Below are positions 43,525-53,015 of a stretch of 64,000 nucleotides of DNA, one piece after another. Position 1 is the stretch's first letter. The number at the start of each line of letters is the position of its first letter. Position numbers and translations under genes: made by a program. The notes beneath the pieces were generated by a model. The model did not search any database and had not been told where the DNA came from. It saw only the letters and a list, made by a program, of their open reading frames with translations. Origin of the DNA: Salinicola socius (lineage in GTDB: Bacteria; Pseudomonadota; Gammaproteobacteria; Pseudomonadales; Halomonadaceae); NCBI RefSeq assembly GCF_001937195.1, contig NZ_MSDO01000017.1, positions 124,001 to 188,000 of the forward strand. The letters run 5' to 3'.

Positions 43525-45276
43525 ATGATGTTCTCTCTCAACCAGGCACCTCGCGGGTACCTGGTACTGGCCCTGCTGTCACTCGACATCCTGTTGCTGA
43601 CGCCGGAGCTGCCGTGGGCCGGGTTCCCGCCAACACACTGGGTCGCGCTCGAAGCGCCGCTAATCATCGGCTTACTGGCGCTGTTGCCGCCCGCGCCCTG
43701 GCGACGCTGGCTAGCGGGCCTGGTAGCGCTTTTCGCGCTGACGATCGTCTTCGGCGCGGCCGGAGACGCCTTGATGCAGACCATGCAGGGTCGCTCCCTG
43801 AACCTCTATGTCGACATCAAACTGGTTCCGATCCTGATCGAGCTGATCGTTGCCAATCTCGGCCTGCCGCTGGCGATCGGCGGATTATTGATCGTCGGCC
43901 TTGCCCTGTTCGCCCTGGGCCTCGTACTGACCGGTCTGCTACAAGGGTTCCATGCTCGCAATACGCCGCGCGGGCTCGCGCTGCTGTTGATCGTGGTGGG
44001 CGGTGTCGGCCTCGCTCGCATCGACACCCTGCAGGACGACGACGCCTCGGGATGGATGGCCAAGATCGGCCATCCTGCCGTCAGCTTCATCACGTTCGAG
44101 TGGCAGCGCGCCCTGCAGACACGCGAAGCCATGGCGACGTTCGGGCGCCGGCTTTATCAGGATGATCACGCGTATGCGAAACCCGGCGGCCAGTCGCTAC
44201 CGGGACTGGCGAATACCGATGTGATTCTGGGCTTCATCGAATCCTACGGCGTAGCGGCCATCGAGCGCGCGCCGTTCAAGACCGAGATCCAGCCACGCCT
44301 CGAGGTGATACAAAACCAGCTCGCCGCTGCCGGCCTATCGGTTGTCACCGGACGCGTCACCGCTGCCACCTTGGGCGGACAGTCGTGGCTCAACCATGCC
44401 ACTTTCGCCAGCGGCCTGCCCATTACGTCGCAGCTGCGCTTCGAGCTGATGATCAACAGCCCGCATTCGACCCTGATCGACGACTTCAAGGCCTCCGGTC
44501 ACGATACGATCGCCATCATGCCGGGCATTACCCGGGACTGGCCGGAAGGCAGTCTCTACGGTTACGACGAAATTCATACTGCCGACAGCATGGGCTACCG
44601 GGGCCCTTCGATGGGTTGGGCCAGCATGCCGGACCAGTTCACCTGGCAACGGGTCGAGGACTACGTACGCGCGCGCCATGACGGCCCCACTTTCACCGAG
44701 CTGGCCACGCTATCGAGTCACGCCCCGTGGTCGCCGGTCATCGACATGGTCGACGACTGGTCGACGATCGCCGATGGTGAAATCTTCGATCATTGGCAAG
44801 GTGCGGGCAAAGATTACGCCTCGCTGTGGCATGACACCGAAGCGATGCGTCGAAACTACGGACCCGCCATCGACTATTCGCTACAGGCCGCCTTCGGCTT
44901 CGCCGAACGCTACCTGGGCAACCATGAGCTGGGCAACGAGGGGAGTGGCAACGAGGGGTTTGGCAAGGAGAGGCTTGGCGACGATGGATCAGGCGAAGAC
45001 CGAACGACCGAACATACCTTGATGATGATCCTCGGCGATCACCAGGCCGCGCCGGCGATCATCGGCGCCAGCCCGGGCAAGGATGTTCCGCTGCATATCA
45101 TCAGCGACGACCCGCAACTGCTGACAGGGTTCCTCGATCACGGTTTCCGGCCCGGCATGTTTCCACCCGGACCGGATGCGGCAATTCCCATGCAGGCGAT
45201 GCGCGGCCTGCTGCATCAGATTTACGCCGACGTCACTCCTGGTGAGAAGGTGACGACTTCAGGTTCCGGCTCTTGA
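43525..45276 (+). CDS. Membrane-anchored sulfatase-like/phosphotransferase protein
   Basis: 583 residues. The N-terminal 160 contain four or five membrane helices; the rest is a periplasmic alkaline-phosphatase-superfamily domain. Landmarks are DVILGFIESYGV (metal binding), GGQSWLNHATFASGL with the probable nucleophile, LATLSSHAPWSPV and MMILGDHQAAP. The layout resembles envelope phosphoethanolamine/phosphoglycerol transferases and sulfatases; the true substrate is unknown. Residues 464-493 are an inserted acidic repeat region (six 5-residue units). The 3' end overlaps the convergent alx gene by 44 bases. AAGGACGAGCC precedes the ATG pair. Confidence 0.8.
   Translation: MMFSLNQAPRGYLVLALLSLDILLLTPELPWAGFPPTHWVALEAPLIIGLLALLPPAPWRRWLAGLVALFALTIVFGAAGDALMQTMQGRSLNLYVDIKLVPILIELIVANLGLPLAIGGLLIVGLALFALGLVLTGLLQGFHARNTPRGLALLLIVVGGVGLARIDTLQDDDASGWMAKIGHPAVSFITFEWQRALQTREAMATFGRRLYQDDHAYAKPGGQSLPGLANTDVILGFIESYGVAAIERAPFKTEIQPRLEVIQNQLAAAGLSVVTGRVTAATLGGQSWLNHATFASGLPITSQLRFELMINSPHSTLIDDFKASGHDTIAIMPGITRDWPEGSLYGYDEIHTADSMGYRGPSMGWASMPDQFTWQRVEDYVRARHDGPTFTELATLSSHAPWSPVIDMVDDWSTIADGEIFDHWQGAGKDYASLWHDTEAMRRNYGPAIDYSLQAAFGFAERYLGNHELGNEGSGNEGFGKERLGDDGSGEDRTTEHTLMMILGDHQAAPAIIGASPGKDVPLHIISDDPQLLTGFLDHGFRPGMFPPGPDAAIPMQAMRGLLHQIYADVTPGEKVTTSGSGS
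44914..45003 (+). repeat. Six imperfect 15-bp tandem repeats inside the sulfatase-like gene
   Basis: Ninety bases divide into six 15-base units encoding LGNHE, LGNEG, SGNEG, FGKER, LGDDG and SGEDR. Units 2 and 3 share GGCAACGAGGGG exactly. The region adds a flexible acidic loop to the protein just before its GDHQ metal motif. It looks like slippage-driven expansion and can vary without shifting frame. Confidence 0.8.
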
Positions 45277-46234
45277 TCAGGCTGGCAACGGTGGTGATGA
45301 CCAGCGTTCCCAGGATGATCGTCATCGACAGCCAGATCGGGATTTCCGGCACCAGATGCAGTGGCTGACCGTCATTGATGAACGGCAGGCTGTTGGTATG
45401 CATCGCCTCGATGATCAGTTTGACGCCGATGAAGGCCAGGATGAACGACAGCCCCAGACTGAGGTAGACCAGGCGCGTCAGCAAGCCGCCGAGCAGGAAG
45501 TAGAGCTGCAGCAAACCCAGCAACGCGAAGGCGTTGGTGGTGAACACGATGTAGGGCTCTTTGGTCAGCCCATAGATCGCAGGGATCGAGTCCAGCGCGA
45601 ACAGCACGTCGGTCATGCCCAGCGCCACCACCACCATGAACAGCGGTGTCACCAGACGCTTGCCGTTCTGGACCGTCAGCAGGCGATCGCTGTCGAATTC
45701 ATCGGTTGCCGGCAGCCGTTTCTGAATCCAGCGCACGATGGCATTGGGCTCGTACTCTTCGTTTTCGTCATGACCGCCCGCCCCCTCACGCACCAGTTGG
45801 AACGCGGTATAGAGCAGGAACAACCCGAACAGGTAGAACACCCAACTGAATTGCGCGATGGCCGCCGCACCGACGGCGATGAAGAGTCCGCGCAGGATCA
45901 GCGCGATCACGATCCCGATCAGCAGCGCTTTCTGTTGATAAGCGCGCGGCACCGCAAACTTCGACATGATGATCAGGAAGACGAACAGGTTGTCAACCGA
46001 GAGGCTCTTCTCGGTGATGAAACCTGCAAAATACTCGGCGCCATGCTGTGCACCCCAGACCCACCACAGCCCGCCACCGAAAATGGCGGCCAGGGCAATG
46101 AAGAAGACCGACCACCAGGCCGCTTCCTTGAACGTGGGATCATGGGGTTTACGCACATGGGCGTAGAAATCGAAAATGAACAGCGCGGCAATGCCAGCGA
46201 CAGTCGCCAGCCACACCCAGACGGGTACGTGCAT
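45233..46234 (-). CDS. alx: TerC/Alx-family inner-membrane protein
   Basis: 333-residue integral membrane protein with about nine helices. Family motifs are [14 protein letters not shown] (about 79-92) with the conserved aspartate, [11 protein letters not shown], and [31 protein letters not shown]-like sequence in the second half. Relatives export or control manganese. The manganese-type riboswitch-like leader upstream (46255-46425) supports an Alx-like role over tellurite resistance. GGAGG stands 8 bases before the ATG at 46234. It overlaps the convergent sulfatase-like gene by 44 bases at its 3' end. Confidence 0.92.
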   Translation of the reverse strand: [333 protein letters not shown]

Positions 46235-46254
46235 AGAGAAACCTCCGGTAGACG

Positions 46255-46425
46255 GTGAACGTCACCGAAAGTCTCTCCCGCCGCTCTGATTGCCCATGTC
46301 TCAATTCAAGACATGACTGACAGAGCGACCGATAGTGCCGGGGCATATGGCCCGTGCTGACGACGCTATCGTCGGGGAGGATCGATCGATCCTGCCCGTG
46401 GGATACTCCCCTTCCGTGCTGGTCG
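46255..46425 (-). promoter_or_regulatory. yybP-ykoY-type (manganese) riboswitch upstream of alx
   Basis: The minus-strand leader of alx contains the conserved aptamer elements in order and spacing: AAGGGGAGTA (46413-46404), CGTCGTCAGCACGGG in the middle, and GGGAGAGACTTTCGG (46279-46265). A further hairpin CGGTGA-CGT-TCACCG follows, just upstream of the GGAGG of alx. AAGGGGAGTA and GAGAGAC-type motifs are the hallmarks of the manganese-sensing family found before alx and mntP. The expression platform probably controls ribosome access or termination. Boundaries are approximate. Confidence 0.8.
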
Positions 46426-46495
46426 CATTGTGTCTTGAAGCCCTGATGTAAGCAAGCGCGCAAGCCAGTCTCCAAGAGGGTCTGGCGTGCGTCGG

Positions 46496-47362
46496 TCAGC
46501 CCGCCAGCACCACGGTACGCCTGCCATGCAGGAATACCCGCTTTTCCTGATGGAAGCGAACGGCTCGGGACAGGGTCAGACACTCGATATCGCGCCCCCG
46601 CGCCACCAGGTCCTCCGGGTAATGACTGTGATCCACCGACTCGACCCCCTGAGCGATGATCGGCCCTTCGTCGAGATCGTCATTGATGTAGTGCGCGGTC
46701 GCACCGACCAGCTTGACACCCTTGTCGTAGGCCTGGTGATAGGGTTTCGCCCCCTTGAAACCGGGCAGCAGCGAATGGTGGATATTGATCGCACGCCCGG
46801 CGAAGTGGCGACATAGTTCGGGAGACAACACCTGCATGTAGCGTGCCAGGATCACCAGCTCGGCGCCGCTCTCCTCGATCACCTGGCGCACCTGTGCTTC
46901 CTGCTGCGGTTTGGTCTCGGCCGTGATCGGCAGGTGGTGGTAAGGCAGATCATGCCATCGGGCCAATGGCTCCAGGTCCGGATGATTGGAGACCACCGCG
47001 CGCACGTCGATCGAGAGTTGCCCGGTGCGATAGCGATACAGCAGGTCGTTCAGGCAGTGATCCGCCTTCGAGACCATGATCACCACCGGCAATCGATAAT
47101 CCGGCGCCATCAGCTCGAACGACATGCCGAACTCGGTCGCACGCGTCTCGAAGCGATCCCGAAAGCTCGCCTCGGAGAACCCGGCGAGTTCCGGGCGAAA
47201 CGCCGCGCGGATGAAGAACTGCCCGCCCTGATAATCGTCGAAGGAGTGCAACTCGGTGATGTAGCAGCTTTGCTCCTTCAGGAATCGGGTGACGACATCC
47301 ACCGTCCCCAGCCGGCTGGGACACTGGGCCGCCAGCACCCATACGTCACGGGCGCCGCTCAC
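46496..47362 (-). CDS. purU: Formyltetrahydrofolate deformylase
   Basis: Hydrolyses 10-formyltetrahydrofolate to formate and tetrahydrofolate. 288 residues: N-terminal ACT regulatory domain (about 7-80) and C-terminal formyltransferase-fold domain with VSNHPDL, ILARYMQVL, the catalytic NIHHSLLPGF and GATAHYINDDLDEGPII. It starts with GTG at 47362, overlapping the soxG stop. As last gene of the soxBDAG operon it relieves the folate one-carbon load produced by sarcosine oxidation. Confidence 0.95.
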   Translation of the reverse strand: MSGARDVWVLAAQCPSRLGTVDVVTRFLKEQSCYITELHSFDDYQGGQFFIRAAFRPELAGFSEASFRDRFETRATEFGMSFELMAPDYRLPVVIMVSKADHCLNDLLYRYRTGQLSIDVRAVVSNHPDLEPLARWHDLPYHHLPITAETKPQQEAQVRQVIEESGAELVILARYMQVLSPELCRHFAGRAINIHHSLLPGFKGAKPYHQAYDKGVKLVGATAHYINDDLDEGPIIAQGVESVDHSHYPEDLVARGRDIECLTLSRAVRFHQEKRVFLHGRRTVVLAG

Positions 47363-48033
47363 GACATCGTCTCCGTGTCGACTACCGCGGCCCGGGATAT
47401 CGTCGCCCCCAGCTCGGCGGGACGATAGTCGATGCCATACTCCTCGCCGGCATCCAGCAACCAGCGCAAACAGTAGTCGGCAAAACTACGTCGTATCACC
47501 AGCTCCCAGCGCTGCTCGTCGACACGTCGAATCACCGCCGTCGCCTTGGCGAAGACGCTCGTGACACCTCTGCCTACCGGGAAAGCCCGGGGATCGACGT
47601 CGTAGGCGGTGGACTTCATCAGGACATCGACGGCGCAGGCGCCATCGAGCTCGAGCAGCGTCTGACCGCCGCTGACATCGACGATGCTGAAATGGGCACT
47701 GCCGAGGGCTTCGCGCAGTTCACGCTGCAGCCGAAAACCCTCGCCAGCGGCGACGATCAGCAACCACTCATCAGGTGATAGCCACTGCAGGGATCCTGCC
47801 TCACCCATGACCAACCGCTGCGGCTCGGTGGGCAACGCCAGGCCGAGCACGGCCTGGACCGACGCGATCAGCACCTCGGACTCGCCGCGCAGGATCAGAT
47901 GATCGAGAAATGCATTCTCGCGTAGCACGACGGAGGATTCACCGCCCGAGGCCGTGGCTGCGAACTGATGCAACGGCGACTGCGTGGTGACCGCCCGTGC
48001 GGGATGCGGGTCGAAATAGGCGAACCTGGGCAT
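47359..48033 (-). CDS. soxG: Sarcosine oxidase gamma subunit
   Basis: 224-residue gamma subunit of heterotetrameric sarcosine oxidase. Family pattern includes GWLSPDEWLL-like WLSPDEWLLIV, IVDVSGGQTLLELDG, the lethality-control segment LMKSTAYDVDPRAFPVGRGVTSVFAKATAVI and RRSFADYCLRWLLDAG. The ATG at 48033 is preferred (GAGGA nine bases upstream); 15 extra in-frame codons would overlap soxA. Between soxA (13-base gap) and purU (GTGA overlap) in the operon. Confidence 0.9.
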   Translation of the reverse strand: MPRFAYFDPHPARAVTTQSPLHQFAATASGGESSVVLRENAFLDHLILRGESEVLIASVQAVLGLALPTEPQRLVMGEAGSLQWLSPDEWLLIVAAGEGFRLQRELREALGSAHFSIVDVSGGQTLLELDGACAVDVLMKSTAYDVDPRAFPVGRGVTSVFAKATAVIRRVDEQRWELVIRRSFADYCLRWLLDAGEEYGIDYRPAELGATISRAAVVDTETMS

Positions 48034-48046
48034 GTTGGCGTTTTCC

Positions 48047-51000
48047 TCAAATATTCTGACGTTGCCCTTTCGGGTCATAGAAGATCGAGCTGACCACTTC
48101 GGCCACGTGGGTCACGCCATCCGGCATCGGCAGATAGACCTTCTCGCCCAATCGCTTGTGCCCGCCCTTGACCACGGCCAGCGCGAAGCCGTGCTCCAGC
48201 GTCGGGCTGTAGTAGCTGGAGGTCACGTGGCCCACCATGCGCATCGGGATGGCCTGCCTGGGATCGAGCACGATCTGGGCGCCCTCCTCCAGCACCACGC
48301 CGGCATCCAGCGGCTTGAGGCCGACCAGCTGCTTGCGATCTTCCCGCCGAGTGTCGGACCGTGTCAGCGCCCGCTTGCCGATCCATGGGTACGGCTTGTT
48401 GTAGCCGACGCACCAGTGCATGCCGAGATCCTCCGGCGTCATCGAACCGTCGGTGTCCTGGCCCACGATGATGAAGCCCTTTTCCGCCCGCAGCACATGC
48501 ATGGTCTCGGTGCCGTAGGGGGTCAGACCGTACTTCTCGCCATGGGCGAACAGCGCCTCCCATACCTGCATGGCGTAGTTGGCCTGCACGTTGACCTCGA
48601 ACGACAACTCGCCGGTGAACGAGATTCGATAGACCCGTGCCGGCACGCCAGCCACCGCGCCCTCTCGCCACTCCATGAACTTGAAGCTGTCGCGGTCGAG
48701 GTCGATATCGGTCAGCTCGGCGAGCAAATTGCGGGCCTCCGGGCCGGTCAACGTCATCGTCGCCCAGTGATCGGTCACGGAGGTGAAGTAGACCTCCAGC
48801 TCCGGCCATTCGGTCTGATGCCAGATTTCCAGCCATTCGAGAATGGCCACGGCACCGCCGGTGGTGGTGGTCATCAGAAAATGGTTGTCGGCGAGACAGG
48901 TGGTGACCCCGTCGTCCATCACCATGCCGTCGTCCTTGCACATCAGGCCATAGCGCGCCTTGCCGACAGCCAGCTTCTCCCAGCCGTTGGTGTAGATACG
49001 CCCCAGGAACTCACGCGCATCCGGCCCCTGAATGTCGATCTTGCCCAGCGTCGAGGCATCGAGTACGCCGACCTTCTCGCGCACCGCCCGGCACTCGCGG
49101 ACCACCGCCTCGTGCATCGATTCGAACTCGCCATTGGCGCTGTCGCGGCGTTTTTGTGGATAGTACCAGGGTCGCTTCCACTGGCCGACGTCCTCGAACA
49201 TCGCCCCATGCTCGACGTGCCAGTGATGCATGGCGGTGTAACGCTCGGGATCGAACAGCGCCTGGCAATGGCGGCCGACGATGGCGCCGAAGTTGACCGG
49301 CGTATAGTTGGGCCGGAACACAGTGGTGCCGGTCTGCGGAATCGTCTGGCCCAGACAGCGCGCCGCGATCGCCATGCCGTTGATGTTGCCCAACTTGCCC
49401 TGATCGGTGCCGAAGCCCATCGCGGTGTAGCGCTTGACGTGCTCGATCGATTCGAACCCCTCCCGGGTCGCCAGCTCGATGGCCGCCGCCGTGACGTCGT
49501 TCTGCAGGTCGACGAACTGCTTGGGCGCGCGCATGGTCGGCCTGTCGTGGGGTATCTGATACAGCGCGACGGCCGCGCCTTCGCGCAGGGTATCGATGTC
49601 GGGCACCTTCCCGCTCTCGACATCGATGCCATCGCTTTCCAGCGCGCGGACGACTTGCGCCACGGCGTCCTCGAGTAACGCGCCGGTCGGGTAGAGACCG
49701 GCAGCTGCCCCCACCACGCTGAAACCATCGACCTTCGATGTCGTCTGGCCCGGAACGAAGCCCAGGATGTCGTCACGCCAGACCGGTCGGACGCCGGTAT
49801 GCGCGGCAAGGTGCACCACCGGACTGTAGCCGCCGGATGTGGCGACGGTGTCGCAGCTCAGCGTCTCCACTTCGCCGCTGACGCGGAAGCCTTCGATATC
49901 GATAGCGCCAATTCGGGCGCCGTTGACCCGATGCCCCTTGCGATCGCCAGTCGCCTCGATCACCGCGCTGCCGGCCATGATCCGGATCCCGGCCGCCTTC
50001 GCCCGATCGACGAGCTCGCCATCCGGGTTGGCACGAGCGTCGGCGATCGCGATCACTTCGCCACCCGCCTCGTGCCAGTCCAGTGCGGCCCGATAGGCAT
50101 GATCGTTGGTCGTGGAGAGCACCAGCCGCCGGCCGGGCCGCACGGCATAACGCCGGATATAGGTCGACAGCGCCCCGGCAACCAGATTGCCCGGCATGTC
50201 GTTGCCGGCGTAGACCAGCGGCCGCTCGTGGGCGCCGCTCGCCAACACGACATGCCGCGCCCGCACCCGGTGCAGACGCGAGCGCGGCTGGCGACGTCCG
50301 TCGACTCTGGGCGCCGTGTCACCGAGATGTTCGGTGCATCGCTCGTGCAGCGTCACGAAGTTGTGATCGAAATAACCGTTGGCCGTGGTGCGTGGCAGCA
50401 GCGTGACGTTATCCATCGCCGCCAGACGCTCGACGGCGTTCCTGGCCCACTCCGAGGCGGCCATACCGTCGATCGTCTCGCCGCTATCCAGCAGCGAACC
50501 ACCAAAGGTCGGCTGTTCGTCGCAGAGAATCACCCTGACGCCACTGCCGGCCGCAACCAGCGCCGACATCAGCCCGGCGGGGCCAGACCCGATCACCAAC
50601 ACCTCGCAGTGCCGGTTGATGTGGTCGTAGATATCCGGGTCGCTCTCGGTCGGTGCCCGGCCCAGTCCGGCCGCCTTGCGGATATATTTCTCGTAGGTCA
50701 GCCACATCGACGCCGGCGCCTTGAAGGTCTTGTAGTAGAACCCGACCGGCATGAACGGTCCGCCCAGCTTGCCGACCAGCCCCATCATGTCGCGCTGGGC
50801 GTCCGGCCAGCCGTTGGTACTGCGAGCCGTCAGACCGTCGTAGAGCGACTGCTGCGTTGCCCGCACGTTCGGCACCTGAGCGGCTTCGCTCGCGCCCAGT
50901 TGGACGATGGCGTTGGGTTCCTCCGCGCCGGCGGCGACGACACCGCGGGGGCGCGAGTACTTGAAGCTGCGATTGACGACATCGACGCCATTGGCGAGCA

Positions 51001-51136
51001 GCGCCGAGGCCAGGGTGTCACCGGCAAAGCCCTGGTACGTTTGGCCGTTGAACGTGAACTGCAGCGGCTTGTCACGATCGATCTGGCTGCCGACGCCGCT
51101 ATTCGATGCCAGACGGCAGGGTTGGGAAGCACTCAT
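48047..51136 (-). CDS. soxA: Sarcosine oxidase alpha subunit
   Basis: 1029-residue alpha subunit of the soluble four-subunit sarcosine oxidase, which demethylates sarcosine to glycine, making hydrogen peroxide and methylene-tetrahydrofolate. N-terminal ferredoxin-like/FAD segment (FTFNGQTYQGFAGDTLASALLANG), NAD-binding domain (LVIGSGPAGLMSALVAAGSGVRVILCDE), and a C-terminal aminomethyltransferase-type folate domain (about 640-1025, DASTLGKIDIQGPDAREFLGRIYTNGWEKL). The ATG at 51136 overlaps the soxD stop and has GGGAG eight bases upstream. Confidence 0.96.
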   Translation of the reverse strand: MSASQPCRLASNSGVGSQIDRDKPLQFTFNGQTYQGFAGDTLASALLANGVDVVNRSFKYSRPRGVVAAGAEEPNAIVQLGASEAAQVPNVRATQQSLYDGLTARSTNGWPDAQRDMMGLVGKLGGPFMPVGFYYKTFKAPASMWLTYEKYIRKAAGLGRAPTESDPDIYDHINRHCEVLVIGSGPAGLMSALVAAGSGVRVILCDEQPTFGGSLLDSGETIDGMAASEWARNAVERLAAMDNVTLLPRTTANGYFDHNFVTLHERCTEHLGDTAPRVDGRRQPRSRLHRVRARHVVLASGAHERPLVYAGNDMPGNLVAGALSTYIRRYAVRPGRRLVLSTTNDHAYRAALDWHEAGGEVIAIADARANPDGELVDRAKAAGIRIMAGSAVIEATGDRKGHRVNGARIGAIDIEGFRVSGEVETLSCDTVATSGGYSPVVHLAAHTGVRPVWRDDILGFVPGQTTSKVDGFSVVGAAAGLYPTGALLEDAVAQVVRALESDGIDVESGKVPDIDTLREGAAVALYQIPHDRPTMRAPKQFVDLQNDVTAAAIELATREGFESIEHVKRYTAMGFGTDQGKLGNINGMAIAARCLGQTIPQTGTTVFRPNYTPVNFGAIVGRHCQALFDPERYTAMHHWHVEHGAMFEDVGQWKRPWYYPQKRRDSANGEFESMHEAVVRECRAVREKVGVLDASTLGKIDIQGPDAREFLGRIYTNGWEKLAVGKARYGLMCKDDGMVMDDGVTTCLADNHFLMTTTTGGAVAILEWLEIWHQTEWPELEVYFTSVTDHWATMTLTGPEARNLLAELTDIDLDRDSFKFMEWREGAVAGVPARVYRISFTGELSFEVNVQANYAMQVWEALFAHGEKYGLTPYGTETMHVLRAEKGFIIVGQDTDGSMTPEDLGMHWCVGYNKPYPWIGKRALTRSDTRREDRKQLVGLKPLDAGVVLEEGAQIVLDPRQAIPMRMVGHVTSSYYSPTLEHGFALAVVKGGHKRLGEKVYLPMPDGVTHVAEVVSSIFYDPKGQRQNI

Positions 51137-51489
51137 GACGGCACTCCCTGCATCGTCGCGGTGTCGGAGGTTTTGCGCTCGCTGTCTCGCTCGGCAAGAG
51201 TCACGGACTCCGCCGTCACACCGGGCTGCTCGCCCATGCGGTAGGTCTCCAGAATCGCGTAGCTGCGAGTATCGCGGGTGATATTGAAGAATTTGCGGCA
51301 GCCCACCGCATGCACCCACAATTCGTGGTGCACGCCGCGCGGATTGTCGCGAAAGAACAGATAGTCGCCCCAGGCATCATCGGAGCTCGCGGTCGGATCC
51401 GCCGGCCTCGCGATGTGCGCCTGCCCCTTGGGATGAAACTCCTCCTCCTCGCGATACTCGGCGCAGTAAGGGCAGTAAATATGAAACAT
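51133..51489 (-). CDS. soxD: Sarcosine oxidase delta subunit
   Basis: 118-residue zinc-binding delta subunit. The CPYC pair (residues 6-9) with a later histidine and cysteine (WVHAVGCRKFF) binds zinc, and the SoxD core EFHPKGQAHIARP, WGDYLFFRDNPRGVHHELW is intact. The C-terminal 25 residues are an extra tail rich in Ser, Thr and Glu. Start at ATG 51489: AAGGAG is seven bases upstream. Unusually, 182 bases separate it from soxB, although the two are normally close. Confidence 0.95.
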   Translation of the reverse strand: MFHIYCPYCAEYREEEEFHPKGQAHIARPADPTASSDDAWGDYLFFRDNPRGVHHELWVHAVGCRKFFNITRDTRSYAILETYRMGEQPGVTAESVTLAERDSERKTSDTATMQGVPS

Positions 51490-51671
51490 CGCCAATCTCC
51501 TTCTTCATCCGGAATCACTAGAGCCGGATCGATATCACCAAGATGTTCTGCGCCAACGAGCCGCGCAAGGGCGAGGCGTCCGCTGATTGAGGAGCCGGAA
51601 TGTACGAGTTTGTACATGAGGACTCCGAAGAAGCGGACAACGACGCCATTGCGTGGCGCAGTCCGCAGAAC

Positions 51672-52922
51672 TCAGTGTGCTACGCCTGCGGCACCATGTT
51701 CGTCGATCAGCGCCCCGGTTCGGAACCGATCGATCGAGAACGGTGAGGCGATCGGATGTGCCTGCCCGTGCGCCAGCGTCCAGGCGAAGACATTGCCGGA
51801 CCCCGGCGTCGCCTTGAAGCCACCGGTGCCCCAGCCGCAGTTGAAAAAGAGCCCCTGCACCGGCGTCTTGGAAATAATCGGGCAGGCGTCCGGCGTGGTA
51901 TCGACGATCCCGCCCCACTGACGATTCATGCGCACCCGGGAGAACATCGGGAACATCTCGATGATCGCCTGCAGGGTGTGCTCGACCACCGAGAAGCTGC
52001 CACGCTGACCGTAGCCGAGGTAACCGTCGATCCCCGCGCCGATCACCAGATCGCCCTTGTCGGACTGGCTGATGTAGCCGTGAACGTGATTCGACATGGT
52101 GACGGTATTGAGCACCGGCTTGAGCGGCTCGGACACCAGCGCCTGCAACGGGTGTGATTCCACCGGCAGCTGGAAACCGGCCATCTTCGCCAGCACGCCC
52201 GAATTGCCCGCGGTGACGCAGCCTACCGTTCTGGCGCCAATGTCGCCCCGGTTGGTATGCACGCCCACGACCTTGCCGTCGACGATCTTGAAGCCCGTGA
52301 CCTCGGTCTGCTGGAGCAGGTCGACGCCGCGCGCATCGGCGCCTCGGGCAAATCCCCAGGCCACCGCATCGTGCCGGGCCACCCCGCCGCGCGGCTGCCA
52401 GGAAGCACCGAGAATCGGATAGCGCGCTCGCTTGGAGGTATCGAGCGCCGGCTCGATCTCCTTGATCTGCTCCGGCGTGACCACCTCGCCATCGATGCCG
52501 TTGAGGCGATTGGCGTGAACGCGGCGCTGGATGTCCCGCATGTCCTGCAGAGTGTGACCAAGATTGAGCACGCCCCGCTGCGAGAACATCACGTTGTAGT
52601 TGAGATCCTGGGAAAGCCCCTCCCACAACTTCATCGAATGCTCGTAGAGTGCGGCCGACTCATCCCACAGATAGTTCGAGCGCACGATGGTGGTGTTGCG
52701 TGCCGTGTTGCCGCCGCCAAGCCAGCCTTTCTCGATCACCGCCACATTGGTGATTCCGTGCTGCTTGGCCAGGTAATAGGCAGTTGCCAGTCCATGGCCG
52801 CCACCGCCGACGATGATCACGTCGTACTCTTTCTTCGGGGTCGGATTGCGCCAATGACGCTGCCAGTTCTCGTGATGACTTAGCGCGTGTTTGACCAGAC
52901 TGAAACCGGAATAGCGTTGCAT
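51672..52922 (-). CDS. soxB: Sarcosine oxidase beta subunit
   Basis: 416-residue FAD-dependent catalytic subunit, the usual family length. DAO-fold dinucleotide loop [19 protein letters not shown] (about 34-52), [19 protein letters not shown], and the C-terminal [43 protein letters not shown] precedes the ATG at 52922. First gene of soxBDAG-purU; upstream lie three TGCGAC motifs that may bind its activator. Oxidises sarcosine formed from betaine via dimethylglycine. Confidence 0.96.
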   Translation of the reverse strand: MQRYSGFSLVKHALSHHENWQRHWRNPTPKKEYDVIIVGGGGHGLATAYYLAKQHGITNVAVIEKGWLGGGNTARNTTIVRSNYLWDESAALYEHSMKLWEGLSQDLNYNVMFSQRGVLNLGHTLQDMRDIQRRVHANRLNGIDGEVVTPEQIKEIEPALDTSKRARYPILGASWQPRGGVARHDAVAWGFARGADARGVDLLQQTEVTGFKIVDGKVVGVHTNRGDIGARTVGCVTAGNSGVLAKMAGFQLPVESHPLQALVSEPLKPVLNTVTMSNHVHGYISQSDKGDLVIGAGIDGYLGYGQRGSFSVVEHTLQAIIEMFPMFSRVRMNRQWGGIVDTTPDACPIISKTPVQGLFFNCGWGTGGFKATPGSGNVFAWTLAHGQAHPIASPFSIDRFRTGALIDEHGAAGVAH

Positions 52923-53015
52923 GAGCCCCTCTCTACGCCACGGCGGACGGCGGCATCGATCAACGATCGATGATTTTCCGCGATGGTATCGTCCACCCCG
53001 GGGGGCATGATGTTC

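Noticed and set aside
45356-46258. Plus-strand open frame of 300 codons antisense to alx
   Set aside because: Gln/His/Glu-rich shadow of a membrane protein gene; also crosses the alx ribosome site and part of its leader.
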